DNA of 6,552 nt from Myxococcales bacterium (GTDB lineage: Bacteria; Myxococcota_C; UBA6777), in the NCBI GenBank assembly GCA_027005175.1, contig JALTMC010000208.1, forward strand, positions 1 through 6,552, given 5' to 3'. This document shows, piece by piece, positions 4,907 to 6,552 of the stretch (positions within the stretch are counted from its first letter, which is position 1; every line of letters begins with the position of its first letter). Both the position numbers and the translations under genes were made by a program. Below the pieces are notes generated by a model. The model did not search any database and was not told where the DNA came from. It saw nothing but the letters and a program-made list of their open reading frames with translations.

Positions 4907-6552
4907 ATGAGTTTTGTGCAGGGTGGTCATATTGTGGCCAGAGCGATTAAGGCGGAAGGTATCGATCACATCTTTACATTGTGTGGTGGTCATGTCCAGA
5001 TGATTTACGATGGATGCCTTACAGAAGGTATTCGAGTGGTTGATGTACGTCATGAGCAATCGGCAGCTCACGCGGCCGATGGATGGGCCCGTGCAACAGG
5101 AAAGCCCGGTGTTGCCGTAGTGACAGCAGGTCCTGGAGTTACAGATGCAGTAACAGCAGTGGCCAACGCACAGCGTGCCCAAGTTCCGATGGTGTTGATT
5201 GGCGGACAGGGTTCTCGCTTGCTCAGTCAATTTGGCGGACAAGATCGCGGCTCTCTCCAGGATATGAATCATGTGGAACTGTTGCGTCCGATCTGTAAAT
5301 GGGCTGTCTCTGTCCCAGAGTCACGACGTTTGCAGGAGTATATGCAGATGGCATTCCGAATCGCGACCACAGGAGTTCCTGGACCCGTATTTTTGGAGAT
5401 GCCTCTCGATGTTTTGTTTATGGGTTGTGCTGAAGACGAAATCGTCGCATACGAGGGCTATCGCACCGAAGCGAGAGCAGCGGGAGACCCCTTGGCCTTA
5501 GACGAAGCTGCCGATCTGATCGCGGCCGCAAAGAATCCTGCCTTGGTGGTGGGTGGGCAATGGCGTTGGTCCCGACGACGTGATGCTTTGTTAGACTTTC
5601 TTGGTGATGTTCCTATGCCTTGTTTTGTCAACGGTATGGCGCGTGGCTCCATGCCTATCGACCATCCCTGCCGCTTTATTCGCAGTCGCAGCAAAGCACT
5701 TGGTGCGTGCGATGTCGCTATCGTATTTGGTACACCCCTCGACTTTCGCCTCAAATATGGTGAGTCGATTCCCGAGGGCACAAAGCTGATTCAGGTCGAT
5801 CTAGACGGTGGTGAGATCGGCCGCAATCGCCGGGTGGATGTCGGTATTGTTGGTGATACAGGTCTTGTTCTCGATGGCCTACATGAACGCCTGAAAGATC
5901 GTGCTCCCGAGACCAAAGCCTGGCTCGACACAGTACAAGCGTTCGAAGATAAGCGCATCTCCGGGATGCTAACGGAGATGAAAAATGACTCCGATCCAAT
6001 AAACCCCTTGTATCTGTGTAACCAGGTCAATCGCTTTATCGACGACAAGACCATCGTGGTGGGTGATGGTGGAGACTTTATTGGTTCAGCGGCCTATGTT
6101 CTCAAGGTTCATGGAGTCGGTTCCTGGATGGATCCCGGCCCTCTTGGAACACTCGGGGTTGGACCAGGATATGCGATGGCGGCCAAACTCGCCCGCCCCG
6201 ACCACAACGTCATCTTAATGTCGGGCGATGGAACCTTTGGACTCAATGGCTTTGAGTTTGAAGCCATGGTACGACAAAACATTAAAGTGACTTGCATTAT
6301 TGGAAATGACGCAGGATGGACTCAGATCCTACGTGGCCAAGCTGAGATGTATGGAGACGATCGCCTCGTCGCAACCAAACTCAACTACACCCGCTATGAT
6401 CTCATCGCAAAAGGTATGGGTGCTCACGGCGAACATGTCACCAAAGTTGCCGAACTCAACGGTGCCCTCGAACGAGCCTTTGCCTCCGACAAAGCTGCCG
6501 TTGTCAACGTCGAAATCGGTGACTCCGACTTCCGAAAAGGCTCTATCTCGGT
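4907..6552 (+). CDS. ThDP-dependent enzyme of the acetolactate synthase superfamily, ILVBL/HACL2-like; 3' end cut by the window edge
   Basis: The frame is open for 548 codons to the right edge. It has the three-domain layout of the acetolactate synthase/2-hydroxyacyl-CoA lyase superfamily. The N-terminal pyrimidine-binding domain has catalytic E50 in [17 protein letters not shown] and the TAGPGVTD loop (73-80). A central domain covers about 195-330. The C-terminal diphosphate-binding domain has GDG at 440-442 and ND at 467-468, the GDG...N(D) metal/ThDP signature. The segments GGDFIGSAA (388-396), [15 protein letters not shown] (409-423) and GNDAGWTQI (466-474), and the final SDFRKGSIS, match what I recall of animal ILVBL, also called HACL2, better than biosynthetic IlvB. 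In ILVBL the TDFRDGSI-type motif lies at the extreme C-terminus, so only a few residues are probably missing. The reaction is therefore likely thiamine-dependent C-C lyase or ligase chemistry on a 2-hydroxyacyl or 2-oxo substrate. The exact substrate cannot be read from sequence. No N-terminal membrane segment is seen, so a cytoplasmic location is likely. Confidence 0.85.
   Translation, partial: MSFVQGGHIVARAIKAEGIDHIFTLCGGHVQMIYDGCLTEGIRVVDVRHEQSAAHAADGWARATGKPGVAVVTAGPGVTDAVTAVANAQRAQVPMVLIGGQGSRLLSQFGGQDRGSLQDMNHVELLRPICKWAVSVPESRRLQEYMQMAFRIATTGVPGPVFLEMPLDVLFMGCAEDEIVAYEGYRTEARAAGDPLALDEAADLIAAAKNPALVVGGQWRWSRRRDALLDFLGDVPMPCFVNGMARGSMPIDHPCRFIRSRSKALGACDVAIVFGTPLDFRLKYGESIPEGTKLIQVDLDGGEIGRNRRVDVGIVGDTGLVLDGLHERLKDRAPETKAWLDTVQAFEDKRISGMLTEMKNDSDPINPLYLCNQVNRFIDDKTIVVGDGGDFIGSAAYVLKVHGVGSWMDPGPLGTLGVGPGYAMAAKLARPDHNVILMSGDGTFGLNGFEFEAMVRQNIKVTCIIGNDAGWTQILRGQAEMYGDDRLVATKLNYTRYDLIAKGMGAHGEHVTKVAELNGALERAFASDKAAVVNVEIGDSDFRKGSIS

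Noticed and set aside
4895-5272. Minus-strand frame of 125 codons opposite the TPP-enzyme gene
   Set aside because: It is antisense to the catalytic domain of a clear ThDP enzyme and is rich in Cys, His and Thr. It has no recognisable domain.
1-6552. CRISPR array, tRNA, rRNA, insertion sequence or integrase
   Set aside because: I found no regularly spaced identical repeats, cloverleaf-like sequence, terminal inverted repeats or transposase motifs. The repeats seen are protein-level Cys modules.

Overview
The window looks like a bacterial chromosome segment, most likely from the Myxococcota/deltaproteobacterial sphere, although its base composition is close to balanced rather than GC-rich. 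The lineage hint comes mainly from the large cysteine-rich lipoprotein at 1233-2903 (minus). It is built from modules I know from secreted proteins of those bacteria: 'CVECL..AHC' units, a 'GTQTC...W..C' unit and two 'DDxCDGxxD' putative metal-binding motifs. This is inference from protein style. There is no rRNA or other marker gene.

Layout. Four genes lie on the minus strand and one on the plus strand, diverging from about 4777-4906. In minus-strand transcription order they are: a DUF819 family membrane protein (4776 to 3631), a small basic membrane-anchored protein of unknown function (3442 to 2981), the cysteine-rich lipoprotein (2903 to 1233), and a threonine synthase (1096 to beyond the left edge). 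On the plus strand, 4907 to beyond the right edge holds a thiamine-diphosphate-dependent enzyme resembling animal ILVBL/HACL2. Both edge genes are cut by the window. Both have open frames throughout, and the TPP enzyme is probably only a few residues short of complete.

Three starts are placed downstream of the longest possible frame. The DUF819 protein starts at 4776, behind a clear GGAGG. The small protein starts at 3442 (or 3436), just before its membrane segment. The lipoprotein starts at the ATG at 2903, which gives a normal lipoprotein signal peptide, rather than at the TTG at 2972.

Regulation. The strongest promoter-like sequence on the minus strand is a perfect TTGACA with an 18-base spacer and TACTAT, ending four bases before the threonine synthase ATG. 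This suggests that thrC has its own promoter and possibly a leaderless transcript. The TPP-enzyme gene has a consensus AGGAGG and a plausible TTGACC/TACCTT promoter in the divergent region.

How the genes work together is mostly unclear. Threonine synthase is housekeeping amino-acid biosynthesis. The TPP enzyme probably cleaves or forms 2-hydroxyacyl or 2-oxoacid-type substrates. The DUF819 protein is an uncharacterised polytopic membrane protein. The small protein and the lipoprotein form a cell-envelope pair of unknown role. I see no tRNA, rRNA, CRISPR array, insertion sequence or defence system. No gap between genes exceeds about 190 bases.
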